Below, piece after piece: positions 43,293 through 55,062 of a stretch of DNA of 64,000 nucleotides (positions are counted from its first letter, which is position 1; every line of letters begins with the position of its first letter). Source of the DNA: Narthecium ossifragum (taxonomy: Eukaryota > Streptophyta > Magnoliopsida > Dioscoreales > Nartheciaceae); NCBI GenBank assembly GCA_963920575.1, contig OY986964.1:16309987-16373986 (forward strand), in the 5' to 3' direction. Below the pieces are notes generated by a model that saw only the letters and a program-made list of their open reading frames with translations, did no database searches and had not been told where the DNA came from. The position numbers and the translations under genes were made by a program.

Positions 43293-43932
43293 GACAACCA
43301 TAGTAGTTGCCGAGACTGTTGTCTCATATAGCGACGTCCCTTTGGCAATTCCTGCAGTTTCCTCTGTGGCAGTAGTTGTTCGAGGAGAGACGCCATCTGA
43401 GGTCTCAACTCCGACTAGTCCGTTGGCACTGGAGGTCCATGCGGGTTCGGAGGTTGCTCGAGCCCCTGAAGCTGAAGCCTGGCGTCCATCAGTTAGGCGC
43501 CAACCTCGCACTGACGAAGGGAAAAGTTTTGTCGAGGAAGTGGAGCCCACTGCAATTGCTGTGGCGCTCAAGACTGGCTAGATGGATTTAGACTATGAGG
43601 TCTCCCCCATGTCTTCTCTAATGAGATATGATCTGAGGATAAAGGGTGATGAGTCCCATGCTGCGTCCCGTGGAGACGTTGGTGTGAGCTCTTCCCAGCC
43701 TGTAGCGGAGGGTTTAGAACGTCGGTCTATCCAGGAATACATGCAAAGTTTTGCAGACTTGCAACCTTCCTTCAACCGCCACATGGGTGTGCCAAATCCG
43801 GCTATTTTCATGACTCTCTGGTATGCCGTCAAACCTTTCCTTGATTACAACATCTGTGAGCTTGCTGGAGGTGGGCTTCTCCCGAATCTCCTCAAGGCGT
43901 TGTAGGACGTGTCGGCGGCTCCGAATACCACT
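43293..43932 (+). pseudogene. Plant-mobile-domain-like ORF, piece 3
   Basis: Continues from piece 2 after removal of B. A Val/Pro/Thr-rich stretch (to about 43575), then MDLDYEVSPMSSLMRYDLRI and a conserved-looking block EYMQSFADLQPSF...ICELAGGGLLPNLLKAL (about 43735-43902). Stops at 43579-43581 and 43903-43905. Cut by element C at 43932. No recognised domain in this piece. Confidence 0.45.
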
Positions 43933-44899
43933 TGATGTCGCTCAAATGTGTCACGTACAGCGGTCGCGGTGCAGTACAGCATAAGAGAGGTCGAATCCCA
44001 CAGAGAGACAAGCAGGAAAGATCCAGAAACACAGATAACAATGTATCGAAAACAATCAAGAGCGTTGAAGTTAAGAAAGTAGATCGTAGATGTAATGATA
44101 AAATAAAGTTAACGAAAGAAATAAGGATTTGAATAAGGCTAGGCTTCAGGAATCACGTCACTCGGATTTAGGTTCTTCTCTTCTTAACGGTTCATATAAA
44201 ACTCAGTTAAGGGATTCACATCCCAATCACCTTAACCGGAGGATATAGAATTATGAATCTGATAAAATATAAAAATATATCTTCCTACGATTGGTTCTTC
44301 CTTTTTATAGTTCTAAATTCATCCAACCAAACCAAAGAATACACGATACCGGCTGTCACTACAGGCAACGCGCAGCAAAAGTTCATTGGGACAAAGCCCT
44401 AACTCTATCTAACCAGATCTCTAAGAATACACAATACCAACTCTCACAATCGGCAATGCATAGCAAAGATTCCTCGAGATAGAGCCCCAACCTTGTCTTA
44501 CCAGATCCCTAAGAATATACAATACCAGCTGTCACTACGGGCAATGCATAGCAAAGGTCTCGCAAAACTCAGTAGGAGAATCAAAAGAGAAGACTATGGG
44601 ATTATAAGATCATGAAAGAAGCATGATTGGATTCATAATATTAATCATCCACATAGAAATCTATAATCTGAAAATAATATTTGAAGATCCAATACATAGA
44701 AAAGAGTTTAACAATAAAGATTCAAACTATAAACCATTGTTGGAGAAGAAGCCCTAGTCCTCGCTAGATCGTCCGTCCGCCATGCCCGCGGATTACTCGA
44801 CCATGGATGGAGATTCCTTCATCTTCTTCCTTTGGGAAACGTCCCGAAAAGAGCCTCCAAAAACGTCCAAGAAGTCCCCCTCAAACCCTAGAAAGAGTC

Positions 44900-44909
44900 C
44901 TATTTATAG
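44900..44909 (-). promoter_or_regulatory. TATA box of C 3' LTR
   Basis: CTATTTATAG on the plus strand (CTATAAATAG in transcription sense), conserved with A and E. Confidence 0.72.
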
Positions 44910-44969
44910 CCTTAAGTGTATCCACCCTCGGATTAGATCACAATCGTTGATTTTCTTCACTGGGAAAGT

Positions 44970-45402
44970 CTGATCGATCCTTCTCAGGGTGCTGGATCGA
45001 TCGGATGCGTTAAAATCTTCAGCTTCTAACTTCGCCCGTGTCCGATCGATCGGACTAAGGGAGTCGGATCGATCGGTTTCGTAAAAATCCTCCGTCTCTA
45101 GCTCTTCCCGAGTCCGATCGATGGATGGATCGATCGAACTGTGTTCCTCTAGAAAGCATACGTTCTTTCAGCCTTTAATTCCCAAGTCCGATCGATCGGA
45201 TTATGAGTGTTGGATCGATCGGTTGAGTAAAAATCAACTGTTTTTGGCTTTTCCCGAGTCCGATCGATCGGATTATTGGTGTCGGATCGATCGGACCCCA
45301 TAGGAGGGATGGAGGGATCGATCGGATCCCTTATGGCTGAAAAACATAGGTTCTGTCACGTTTCTGCATGGTCCGATCGATCGGCGGATCGATCGGACTT
45401 CC
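44970..45402. repeat. GATC-core hairpin cassette, class ii (C 3' LTR)
   Basis: Facing pairs of CCGATCGATCGG. The best is at 45042-45076: arms CCGATCGATCGGACT and AGTCGGATCGATCGG (15 bases, one mismatch) around the loop AAGGG. Confidence 0.85.
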
Positions 45403-45758
45403 AGCTTATTTTTTGTTCTGCCCTTCAGACTGCGCCATCGGTACTAAAATTGCCGTAACTTCTTCTAGGAAACTCGGAATTATGAACCGTAAAATTCTCC
45501 AGAATCTAGACTTCAAGAGCTTTCCAACCATATGTGGCACATCATCTGGTTCTTCATGAGCAGGTACAGATTAATTTTTGAAATTGATCCATATACTATT
45601 TTCAGCTTCTTTTAACCCCAATTTCCTGCATTTTCTAAACAACCATGTGAAGCAACATATAGATGTAAAAATAGTAATAAAGATGTTGATTAAAGATAAT
45701 AATTTAGCAATTGAGATGGTTATAAGACTGTTCAGAGTGCACTTTCATGCACTCATCA

Positions 45759-45771
45759 CACCCCCCAACCA
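45759..45771 (-). promoter_or_regulatory. Polypurine tract of element C
   Basis: CACCCCCCAACC on the plus strand, i.e. GGTTGGGGGGTG next to the 3' LTR, identical to that of A. Confidence 0.82.
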
Positions 45772-46684
45772 GCTTATTGCTATTCTCTAGCAATTCAAAG
45801 CACATAGAATATAATTAAGCACACTAACGGTTTAAGTATGTAGACACGCATGATAAAATTCTACCTTATCAAGTCGATAGTATTTTATGCAGTACAGAGC
45901 ATGGAAACTTCTTTTACTCATACACATACTACCAACACATGAAATCAACTTCTACACATCAAACATGCTAATCACCATCCAGAAGAGCACATGTGACGTG
46001 ACAAATAAATGTTATGTGCAGAAGCAACTTCTATACACCATTAGTCCAAACACACTACTATCTTCATGACCAATCATCCAACCCTCGCACTTTAAGTACA
46101 GCATGGTCTTTATTGTTTTTTTTTCTCTTTTTTTTTCTCAACTATCAAACACTGTGCCTGTTTACGCGACCACTCTCCGCTTCTTGAGGCGCAGAGACCC
46201 GGTTACTTAGCAAAACACTTAATATTTTTTTTTTCAGTGGTTCTACCTTTTTACTCGAGCTCCCTGCTTCCTGAGGCAAGAACACCTGGTTACTCAGTAG
46301 ATCACTTAATAGTTGTTTAGGCACAGCTTGATCAAGCTCCAGAACTTTTTCTCTTTTTTTCTCTGCATGCAATACTCAACACTAGCTAATGTTGAAATCA
46401 TGGTCTCGATTGACAATAGCATGCTCATTCCTCTAGTGAGTATAATTACCACTGCACATAAAGTGTTCGTGTGTGGATCACATGATGTTATAATTTCAGG
46501 TTATCATGCATGCAATCAATGTATTGGTCAATCCATATGAAAGCAACAAGCATAATAAGCATAAAAATTTCAGCTCATGTACAATTTCTAGTAACATAAT
46601 CAATTCAACACTATTAAACTCAATAAGGTAGCATGCATAAGGTCAAGCATGCCTACAACCCCCAACCTGAAATCCACATTGTCC
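45772..46684 (-). other. 3' non-coding region of element C
   Basis: Homologous to the 3' region of A along its length. No gene. Contains the duplicated motif at 46162-46311, and its inner edge at 46674-46690 has the TTGAGGACAATGTGG landmark (minus-strand sense). Confidence 0.78.
46162..46311 (-). repeat. Duplicated 3' motif in C
   Basis: Two units (about 46162-46224 and 46248-46311) with AGTAACC-GGG, GCCTCA and CGAGTAAAAAGG/GCGTAAACAGG on the minus strand, separated by a T-rich (A-rich in sense) spacer. Confidence 0.83.
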
Positions 46685-46933
46685 TCAATGTGTGCTAATC
46701 ATATAAATAAGCAGAAGGGTGTTGGCTGAATTTTCATATAGAGCATAAATAGGAAATCGAAATAAGAGCGAGGCCACCTGACAGAATATTTGAAATCTTG
46801 CACAGGGCTCTCCAGTGTAGCCGGATTTCACAAGCAAGGAAGACGGACGTTCAAGCATCCTAAAAACATAAAATAGCAAACAAAAGCAAATGAGAATGAA
46901 AGCAAACAAACTAAAACAAACTAACCTAATCAA
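46685..46933 (-). pseudogene. Small hydrophobic ORF after integrase in C
   Basis: Counterpart of 32944-33228 in A. The ATGA overlap with the integrase stop (46960-46963) is conserved, but one extra base shifts the frame near the start. From [15 protein letters not shown] onward the residues match A closely to the shared end MISTH. Confidence 0.4.
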
Positions 46934-46960
46934 AAAGGGAAATGATAGATAGTAGAAAGA

Positions 46961-48175
46961 TCATCCCTCGTAGACATGGTCTAAAAGAGAAACGGTGTGC
47001 TCCTCAGGGTCCGCTTTCTCTGGAATCTGTTTCAAACGCTGTCCATTAACCGTAAACAGCCTCCCATCCTTTGGGTCTTCAACTTCCACAGCCCCATTCT
47101 CAAATATTCTGCTAATGGTGAAGGGACCTGTCTAGCGTGATCTCAGCTTCCCAGGATGAAGATGCAGTCGTGAGTCATACATGTAAGCTTGTTGTCCTAT
47201 TTGAAACGTCTTCCGTAAGATCTTCTTGTCATGGTAGGCCTTTGTCTTTGCCTTGAAGATCCGAGAACTCTCATAAGCATCATTCCTGAGTTCCTCTAGC
47301 TCAGACAACTGGAGTTTCCGTTCCTGACCTGCAGCATCCAAAGTAAAATTTAGTGACTTAATAGCCCAATATGTCTTATGTTCTAACTCAACTGGTAGAT
47401 GACAGGGTTTTGCATAAACTAAGCGAAATGGCGACATCCCCATGGTAGTCTTGTAGGCAGTGCGATAGGCCCACAACGCATCTGACAGCCTAAAGGACCA
47501 GTCCTTTCAGTTGGGGCTCACTGTCTTCTCCAGGATTTGCTTTATCTCTCTATTGGCTAATTCAGCTTGGCCATTCGTCTGTGGATGAAAAGCAGTGGAA
47601 ATCTTATATGTCACTCCATACCTGCGCATCAAAGCCTCAAAAAAGCGGTTACAAAAATAGGATCCTTGGTCACTAATAATGACCCTAGGAGTACCAAATC
47701 TAGACAAAACATGCTCTTTAAGAAACTTGATGACAGTGGAATGATCATTATTCCTACATGCAATAGCCTCCACCCACTTAAACACGTATTCCACAGCCAA
47801 CAATATATATAAATAGCCAAAAGAAGAAGGAAAGGGTCCCATAAAATCTTTACCCCAACAATCAAAAATCTCTACAGCTTGAATTGGGTTCAAAGGCATC
47901 ATATGTCTCCTAGATAAAGCTCCTAGTGTTAGGCATCTATCACAGGATTTGCAGAAAATATTAACATCACGAAACATAGTAGGCCAGTAAAAACCACATT
48001 GAAGAATTTTAGCAGCAGTCTTTTTCATCTCAAAATGGCCTCCACATGCATGAGAGTGACAGAATGTAATAATGCTTTCTATTTCATAATCAGGGACACA
48101 ACGGCGCATAATCTGATAAGGCAATACTTAAACAGACAAGGATCATCCCAATAAAATTTCTTTACCTCAACAAAG
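46961..48175 (-). pseudogene. Element C integrase
   Basis: HHCC domain (HSHACGGHFEMKKTAAK...CDRC), D,D(35)E core with WGKDFMGPFP, IISDQGSYF and ANREIKQIL, then [17 protein letters not shown] and the C-terminal GPF/VNGQRLK region ending at 46961. Frame change near 48118, a TGA at about 47509 (SPN-stop-KDW, the same codon as in A) and a TAG at about 47130 (LRSR-stop) break it. All three catalytic residues are retained. Confidence 0.9.
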
Positions 48176-49019
48176 AACCTACGCTTATCCTGCGCACTCC
48201 AAAAGGAAGAGATCTCACCTGTCGCTAAGTAATTAACAATGTGCGCATACCAGGGCAGCCGTGCAACTGAAAAGAGTTGCTCATCAGGGAAGTCATCCAT
48301 AATTGGTGGCTCATTTTCCGCTACTTCCACCATCAACCGCGATAGGTGATCAGCGACAACGTTCTCCACGCCCTTTTTATCTTTGATGGAGATATCACAT
48401 TCCTGTAAGATTAATATCCAACGAATTAGGCGCGCTTTAGTAGCCTTCTTGGTGAGAAGGTACTTAAGCGCGGCATGATCAGTGAAAATAGTAATGGGAG
48501 AACCAATCAAATAAGCACGAAACTTGTCTAATGCAAAGACTATAGCTAACAGTTCTTTCTCGGTGGTAGAATAATTCATTTGTGCATTATTCAAGGTTCG
48601 GCTAGCATAATGAATAACATGAGGTTTACCATCTTTTCGCTGTCCTAAAACAGCTCCTACAGCAAAATCACTTGCATCACACATCAATTCAAAAGGAAGG
48701 CTCCAATCGGGTGGTTGCACAATAGGTGCGGAAGTCAATTTATCAATCAAGGCTTGAAAAGCCTTCTGACAATCAATAGTCCACTCAAAAGGGGTATCCT
48801 TTATCAAAAGATTACACAAAGGACGAGCAATAGCAGAAAAATTTTGAATGAATCTCTTGTAAAAACCAGCATTGCCTAGAAAGGATCTAACATCTTTAAC
48901 AGTCTTTGGCACAGGAAGATTTGAGATGAGATCGATTTTGATCGATCTACCTCAATGCCTTTGGAAGAGACAATATGGCCCAACACAATGCCTGAGGGCA
49001 CCATGAAGTGACACTTTTC
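48176..49019 (-). pseudogene. Element C RT thumb and RNase H
   Basis: From RT thumb (FLGNAGFYKRFIQNFS) through RNase H ([51 protein letters not shown]). All acidic RNase H motifs are present. A one-base loss at about 48938 (in an A run within a VDRSKIDLI-coding stretch) and a stop at 49019 (Trp to stop in LVLN-stop-EKCHF) separate it from RT. Confidence 0.9.
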
Positions 49020-50000
49020 CTAATTAAGCACAAGGTTCTTCTCCTCACACCTGCTCAAGACTCTCTTTAAGTTTTGCAAGCATGCATCAAAAGTATTACC
49101 AAATACAGTCAAGTCATCCATATATACTTCCATACATTCCTCGATCATATCAGCAAACATACTCATCATACAACGCTGAAAAGTAGCAGGAGCATTACAT
49201 AATCCAAATGGCATTCTACGGAAAGCATAAGTACCAAAAGGACATGTAAAAGTAGTTTTTTCCTGATCCTCTAAAGCAATCTCAATCTGATAATATCCAG
49301 AATAACCATCAAGAAAACAATAAAAAGGATGTCCAGCTACTCTTTCTAAAATCTGGTCTAGAAAACGCAATAGAAAATGATCCTTACGGGTGGCAGCATT
49401 CAATTTTCTATAATCTATACACATACGCCATCCTGTCACCAATTTAGTGGGGACAAAGTCTCCACTTTCATTTTTAACAACGGTGACACCAGATTTTTTA
49501 GGTACAACCTGCGTAGGGCTCACCCATTTGCTATCAGCAATAGGGTAGATAATTCCTACATCTAATAATTTCAACACTTCAGTTTTTACTACCTCTTTCA
49601 TTGTAAGGTTCAACCTACGCTGAGGATCCCTACGAGGTACAGCCCCTTGTTCAAGATTAATCATATGGGAACATATCAAGGGACTAATACCTTTCAGATC
49701 TGCTATGCTCCATCCAATAGCTGATTTATGCTCATTTAAAACGCTAAGTAATTGCTCACCTTGCTCTGCAGTTAATGCTAAAGAAATAATAACTGGGTAT
49801 GTATCACCTGGACCAAGATAGGCGTGCTTCAATCCTTGAGGAAGTGGCTTCAAGTCCAGCTTGGGCGGCTCTATGGATGATGGTGTTGGTGGCTGTCCTC
49901 TTTCTGGCAATTCTTCAAACTTTGGATTCCATGGACCTGCAAAGGAACAATGTTCCAAATTTTTACACATACCATCAACATCAACATTTTCATCCAAATC
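49020..50000 (-). pseudogene. Element C reverse transcriptase
   Basis: C-terminal half of the long minus-strand frame 51071-49020. It has the conserved connector (LKPLPQGLKHAYLGPG, IGWSIADLKGISP), LLDVGIIYPIADSKWVSP, CIDYRKLNAATRKDHF, RRMPFGLCNAPATFQRCM and the catalytic YMDD at 49113-49124. It makes the DNA copy of the element RNA. Intact up to the stop at 49019. Confidence 0.94.
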
Positions 50001-51071
50001 TAATTCAAGAGAATTAATTTCAGATGTAGCAAACTCCTCTTCAGTGAGCAGATCAATCTGGTAAGTCTGCTGGCATTCATCATCCTCATCAGGCTGCTTA
50101 GCAACATTAAAAAGATTGATTTCTAAAGTCATATTTCCAAAAGTTAACTTCATTAAGCCATTCCTGCAATTAATTATAGCATTAGCAGTAGGAAGAAACG
50201 GTCTACCTAAGATAATGGGAATCCTAGAATCAGCAGTTACTATAACCTGAGTATCCAAGACTAAGAAATCAACAGGATAATAAAATTTATCTATTTGAAC
50301 AAGCACATCCTTTACTACTCCTCGTAGAGTTTTCGTGGATCTATCTGCCAATTGCAAAATCACAGATGTCGACTTAATCTGTCCCAAACCAAGTTGCAAG
50401 TAAACAGAATATGGCATCAAATTAACACTCGCACCAAGATCTAATAAAGCTTGTCCTACTTCATGCTTTCCAATGAAACAAGATACAGTAGGACAGCCAG
50501 GATCCTTATATTTAGGAGGAATCCTGTGCTGAAGCAATGCACTAACCTGCTCTGTTAAAAATGCTGTTTTCTTTACATGATGTCGTCTCTTCATAGTGCA
50601 TAGATCTTTAATCACTTTAGCATATGCAGGAATTTGTTTAATAACATGCAAAAGAGGAAAGTTTATCTTAACCTGCTGAAGATGCTCCAAAACTTCGCTG
50701 TTGGGCTCCATAGTAAATTTAGTGGATTTCAATGCCTGAGGGAAAGGGATACGTACCTGAAAGTCACCTGGTGTAGGGCCATCTGAATGATCGGTCTCTA
50801 CATGGTTCTCATCAATCCGGTCCTCTTCTTCAACAACAATAAGAGGTTCGGTGGGCTCTTGTGAAGAGCTTTTTGTTGTTTTCCCGCTTCTTGTAGTTAC
50901 GGCATTCATCTCCTTCACATTATTTTGCTCAGCACTAGATACCTGCGTTTGTTGAGGTTGAGCTGGGAACTTCCCTCGTTCATGCAAGCTCAAAGAGTTG
51001 ATCAGCTTCGTGATCTGGCTCTTGATCTCTTGAATATCCTCATTCCTTTCCTCAGATTCCTGCATAATCAT
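50001..51071 (-). pseudogene. Element C gag C-terminus, linker and aspartic protease
   Basis: N-terminal half of the 683-residue frame: a helical gag tail (ERNEDIQEIKSQITKLINSL), the linker with VTTRSGKTTK and VRIPFPQALK, then the protease with FLTEQVSALL, LLDLGASVNLMPYSVY (catalytic Asp codon about 50439-50441), LQLADRSTKTLRG and PIILGRPFLPTANAIINC. Protease motifs are intact. This frame begins after a one-base frameshift from gag (near 51085). Confidence 0.92.
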
Positions 51072-51076
51072 AGATT

Positions 51077-52277
51077 TCAGTTCCTGTAAATTGTAATTAA
51101 ATGTAGGCCTAGGAAACCAGATGTATTATAAGGAGGGTTAGAAAAAGGCTTATTAGGTGGCGGTTGATGATGCTCGTTGCTCTGTGGAGCGTTCGACTTC
51201 CAGCTGAAGTTTGGATGCTCTCGCCATCCTGGATTATACGTCTCTGAATAGGGAGTGTACGGCCTCCTGAATCCGCCTACAGCGTTGCAATGCTCGTCGT
51301 ACCCACCTCTCATCTCAGCATAGGTGGGGCAATCATCAGTCTGGTGGTCCACGCCTTGGCAGATCGCACACGACCCAGCTGGCCTTGTAGGTTCATTATA
51401 TGGAGAGGTCCGGGCTGCCATCATATCTTTGGTCTTTAATAGCTCCAGCTCCCTTGTTAGACTCTCCACTTTACTTTCTGTTGCATTCGGTCCAGTCCAT
51501 GTATGAGCTTTCTTAGCAAGCTCAGTCAAGTATTCAATTGCTGCATCAGGATCTTTTTGCAAAAATTCACCATTGCACATCATCTCAACAAATTGACGTT
51601 CTCTAACAGTTAAACCATCATAGAAATAACTAACAAGACGCCAACTTTCATATCCATGATGGGGACATAAATTCAACATGTCTTTAAATCGTTCCCACGC
51701 CTGATTGATACAAAGTTTCACTATCCTTCTATGTGAAGGTCGCAATATGTCTCTTAAGTGCGTTGGTTTTGTGTTGTGGGAAATACTTGTTGAGAAATAT
51801 CGGTGTCATTTCAGCCGAAGATCTTATAGATTGTGGCCTCAAGGAATATAACCAACTTTTTGCTCTATCCTTCAGTGAGAAGGGGAAGAACTTAAGTCGG
51901 ATCATATCTAGTGCACCTGGTTGGCCATGGAAGGTCGCTAATACTTCCTCAAACTCCCTAATATGCACATATGGATTTTCATTTTTCAACCCATAAAAGG
52001 TAGGAAGCAACTGAATCATGCCAGGTTTAAAGTCAACATATGCTGCATTAGGTGGAAACATGATGCATGAAGGTGTAGCAGTGCGTGTTGGATGCAAATA
52101 TTCTTGCAAACTCCTAGGAGCTTGTTGTTCCTCGTGCTCAGCCATAATAAAAGTATGATGTGAAGTTTGTGACTGTGCGTCAAAGAGATCAGCAATATAT
52201 GTCTCAGTATCAGAAGTTTCAGAATCACCCTCGGGGCGTCTAGCAAATCTGCCTAGTTCGTCTCTATACCGAGGCAT
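51077..52277 (-). pseudogene. Element C gag
   Basis: Start chosen at 52277 (MPRYRDELGRFARRP), where the residue is ATA in A. The upstream in-frame ATG at 52337 is in the leader. Core: LLPTFYGLKNENPYVH, IRLKFFPFSLKDRAKSW, then a TAG stop (at about 51735) and a 4-bp tandem duplication (ATCA, about 51706-51714) that shifts the frame, then AWERFKDMLNLCPHHGY, FYDGLTVRERQFVEMM, zinc knuckle CAICQGVDHQTDDC and YSETYNPGWREHPNFSW. Lost T near 51112 frameshifts it into the next segment. Confidence 0.9.
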
Positions 52278-52529
52278 GCACCAGCAAACACGCAATTCAA
52301 AAGATGCGAACCAACTAAAGAGAATAAGCAAAAACAATAATTGAAACTAAGCTTACTAACTAAAACCGAATAAAAGAAAACAATCCTAATAGAGAAGAAA
52401 AATCAAAGCCGAAATAAAGAAATAAAAACTAAAGAAAATGAACGAAGTTACCGCTTTCGGTGTCTACAATCACTGTAATCTGATTCTGGCGCTTTTCTAA
52501 ACCGTCTCCCCGGCAACCGCGCCAATTTT
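52278..52529 (-). promoter_or_regulatory. Leader and primer-binding site of element C
   Basis: On the minus strand the LTR ends GAGCGACATCA, followed by AAAAAT and TGGCGCGGTTGCCGGGGA (52524-52507), complementary to the 3' end of tRNA-Asp with one mismatch. A pyrimidine tract ending TTCTTTAG precedes the gag region as in A. Confidence 0.87.
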
Positions 52530-53497
52530 TGATGTCGCTCAAATGTGTCACGCACAGCGGTCGCGGTGCAGTACAGCATAAGAGAGGTCGAATCCCACAG
52601 AGAGACAAGCAGGAAAGATCCAGAAACACAGATAACAATGTATCGAAAACAATCAAGAGCGTTGAAGTTAAGAAAGTAGATCGTAGATGTAATGATAAAA
52701 TAAAGTTAACGAAAGAAATCAGGATTTGAAAGAGGCTAGGCTTCAGGAATCACGTCACTCGAATTTAGGTTCTTCTCTTCTCAACGGTTCATATAAAACT
52801 CAGTTAAGGGATTCACATCCCAATCACCTTAACCGGAGGATATAGAATTATGAATCTGATAAAATATAAAAATGTATCTTCCTACGATTGGTTCTTCCTT
52901 TTTATAGTTCTAACTTTATCCAACCAAACGTAAGAATACACGATACCGGCTGTCACTACAGGCAACGCGCAGCAAAAGTTCATCGGGACAAAGCTCTAAC
53001 TCTATCTAACCAGATCTCTAAGAATACACAATACCAACTCTCACAATCGGCAATGCATAGCAAAGATTCCTCGAGATAGAGCCCCAACCTTGTCTTACCA
53101 GATCCCTAAGAATATACAATACCAGCTGTCACTACGCGCAATGCATAGCAAAGGTCTCGCAAGACTCGGTAGGAGAATCAAAAGAGAAGACAATGGGATT
53201 ATAAGATCATGAAAGAAGCATGACTGGATTCATAATATTAATCATCCACATATAAATCTATAATCTGAAAATAATATTTGAAGATCCAATACATAGAAAA
53301 GAGTTTAACAATAAAGATTAAAACTACAAACCATTGTTGGAGAAGAAGCCCTAGTCCTCGCTAGATCATCCGTCCGCCATGCCTGCGGATTACTCGGCCA
53401 TGGATGGAGATTCCTTCATCTTCTTCCTTTGGGAAACGTCCCAAAAAGAGCCTCCAAAAACGTCCAAGAAGTCCCCCTCAAACCCTAGAAAGAGTCC

Positions 53498-53507
53498 TAT
53501 TTATAGC
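53498..53507 (-). promoter_or_regulatory. TATA box of C 5' LTR
   Basis: CTATTTATAG on the plus strand. Upstream (higher coordinates) the hairpin cassette begins about 60 bp away. Confidence 0.75.
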
Positions 53508-53567
53508 CTTAAGTGTATCCACCCTCGGATTAGATCACAATCGTTGATTTTCTTCACTGGAAAAGTC

Positions 53568-53996
53568 CGATCGATCCTTCTCGGGGTGCTGGATCGATCG
53601 GATGCGTTAAAATCTTTAACTTCTAACTTCGTCCGTGTCCGATCGATCGGACTAAGGGAGTCGGATTGATCGGTTTCGTAACAATCCTCCGTCTCTAGCT
53701 CTTCCCGAGTCCGATCGATGGATGGATCGATCGAACTGTGTTCCTCTAGAAAGCATACGTTCTTTCACCCTTTAATTCCCAAGTCCGATCGATCGGATTA
53801 TGAGTGTTGGATCGATCGGTTGAGTAAAAATCCGCTGTTTTTGGCTTTTCCCGAGTCCGATCGATCGGATTATTGGTGTCGGATCGATCGGACCCAATAG
53901 GAGGGATGGAGGGATCGATCAGATCCCTTATGGCTGAAAAACATAGGTTCTGTCACGTTTCTGCGTGGTCCGATCGATCGGCGGATCGATCGGACT
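53568..53996. repeat. GATC-core hairpin cassette, class ii (C 5' LTR)
   Basis: Same ten or so units as in the 3' LTR, for example two adjacent GGTCCGATCGATCGG / CGGATCGATCGGAC units at about 53966-53996. Confidence 0.85.
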
Positions 53997-54360
53997 TCCA
54001 GCTTATTTTTTGTTCTGCCCTTCAGACTGCGCCATCGGTACTAAAATTACCGTAACTTCCTCTAGGAAACTCGGAATCACGAACCGTAAAATTCTCCAGA
54101 ATCTAGACTTCAAGAGCTTTCCAACCATATGTGACACATCATCTGGTTCTTCATGAGCAGGTACAAATTAATTTTTGAAGTTGATCCATATACTCTTTTC
54201 AGCTTCTTTTAACCCCAATTTCCTGCATTTTCTAAACAACCATGTGAAGCAACATATAGATGTAAAAATAGTAATAAAGATGTTGATTAAGGATAATAAT
54301 CTAGCAATTGAGATGGTTATAAGACTGTTCAGAGTGCACTTTCATGCACTCATCACCACT

Positions 54361-54804
54361 TTTGACCGCTTCCGGAGCTTGTTAGTCAGATTTCACTCGT
54401 AGTTAGAAGAGAGGGTGGAGCAAGTTCACGGACGAACCGAAGCCAGCTCAAAAGTTTCTCGCCTCCATGAGAATATATTTGTTCATTGTGAAAGTTCCAG
54501 TCATCGTGAGGCTATCCTTTCTGATCTGCATACCCACGTGGTTGCAGCGGATCGTCGAATTTATGAATTGGAAATGACATTGGCCAAGAAGCTGTCAATG
54601 CGGAATGAGATTTGCAGGTTGATGGACGCTGAGAAAGCAAAAGTCGACGTCGGCCTGGGCAAGTTTGATGTGGATTTGCGTTGTTTTGAAGGCTTGTTTT
54701 TGTCTTTTCAATCGAGGTCGACTGACTTTGTTGTCTCGGAGTGTGTGTTGGCTTTGTTTGAGATTATATGGGATATTATAAGGGAGGCTCGACATCCTAG
54801 TTAG
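54361..54804 (+). pseudogene. Plant-mobile-domain-like ORF, piece 4 (C-terminal coiled coil)
   Basis: After the C insertion the frame resumes with FDRFRSLLVRFHS, a TAG at 54400-54402, then a 129-residue open frame rich in Glu, Arg and Leu (EERVEQVHGRTEASSKV..., VVAADRRIYELEMTLAKKL) consistent with a coiled coil, ending with SECVLALFEIIWDIIREA and a stop at 54802-54804. A long coiled-coil tail is common in extra ORFs of Tat elements and in some PMD proteins. Confidence 0.5.
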
Positions 54805-54811
54805 CCCATTG

Positions 54812-55062
54812 TTATGTACCAACTTCTCTTTTTAATGGCGATTTTAGGAAAATTTCACGAAGTTCTGGGAAGTTTTGTTTTAGCACTTCCTTGTTAGTCT
54901 CCCAGATAGATGGTACATACTTCTTTATGAATTTGCCATTGATTGTATGCTGATGGGTAACGCCATCAAAACTTTGGACAATATGCATTCCCATATAGGA
55001 CGTCTCGGAATCGGAAGGGTCCTTCCCAGTTAGGGCTCCATTTGCCTAAGTCTGGATCCTTA
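54812..55062 (-). pseudogene. Tat-type integrase C-terminus
   Basis: On the minus strand: LGKWSPNWEGPF followed by RDVLYGNAY, and after a frameshift DGVTHQHTINGKFIKKYVPSIWE. This is the GPY/F module at the end of Ty3/gypsy integrases, which ends with NGKxLKKYYP. The frame continues to a stop at about 54812. It is truncated upstream by the MITE at 55063. Confidence 0.7.

Larger units (their letters stand above)
43933..45758 (-). repeat. 3' LTR of element C
   Basis: 1826 bp, ends TGATGTCGCTC...CACTCATCA on the plus strand. TATA box at 44900-44909 and hairpin cassette at 44970-45402. Confidence 0.95.
43933..54355 (-). mobile_element. Element C: complete-ended Athila-lineage retrotransposon
   Basis: 10,423 bp with two LTRs of identical length (1826 bp; 43933-45758 and 52530-54355), flanked by a perfect CCACT duplication (43928-43932 and 54356-54360). 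It has a tRNA-Asp-type PBS, gag, protease, RT, RNase H, integrase, 3' region and polypurine tract, all on the minus strand. The LTRs differ by roughly 2-3% over the first 480 bp compared by eye, so it is among the youngest insertions here. Yet it has several frameshifts and stops. Confidence 0.96.
52530..54355 (-). repeat. 5' LTR of element C
   Basis: 1826 bp, matching the 3' LTR. It drives minus-strand transcription, with a TATA box at 53498-53507 and a hairpin cassette just upstream of it. Confidence 0.95.
17662..55062 (-). mobile_element. Remnant of a Tat-lineage Ty3/gypsy element carrying an antisense extra ORF (split into five pieces)
   Basis: Pieces: 17662-18769, 20580-21532, 43293-43932, 54361-54804 (plus-strand extra ORF) and 54812-55062 (minus-strand integrase C-terminus). 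All other sequence in this range is later insertions (E, B with A and K1, C). The extra ORF ends 7 bp from the end of the integrase frame, tail to tail. Extra ORFs antisense to and downstream of pol are known to be frequent in the Tat lineage, which is why the host is assigned there. LTRs of this element are not seen in the window. A host gene lying next to a pol fragment is the alternative. Confidence 0.6.
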
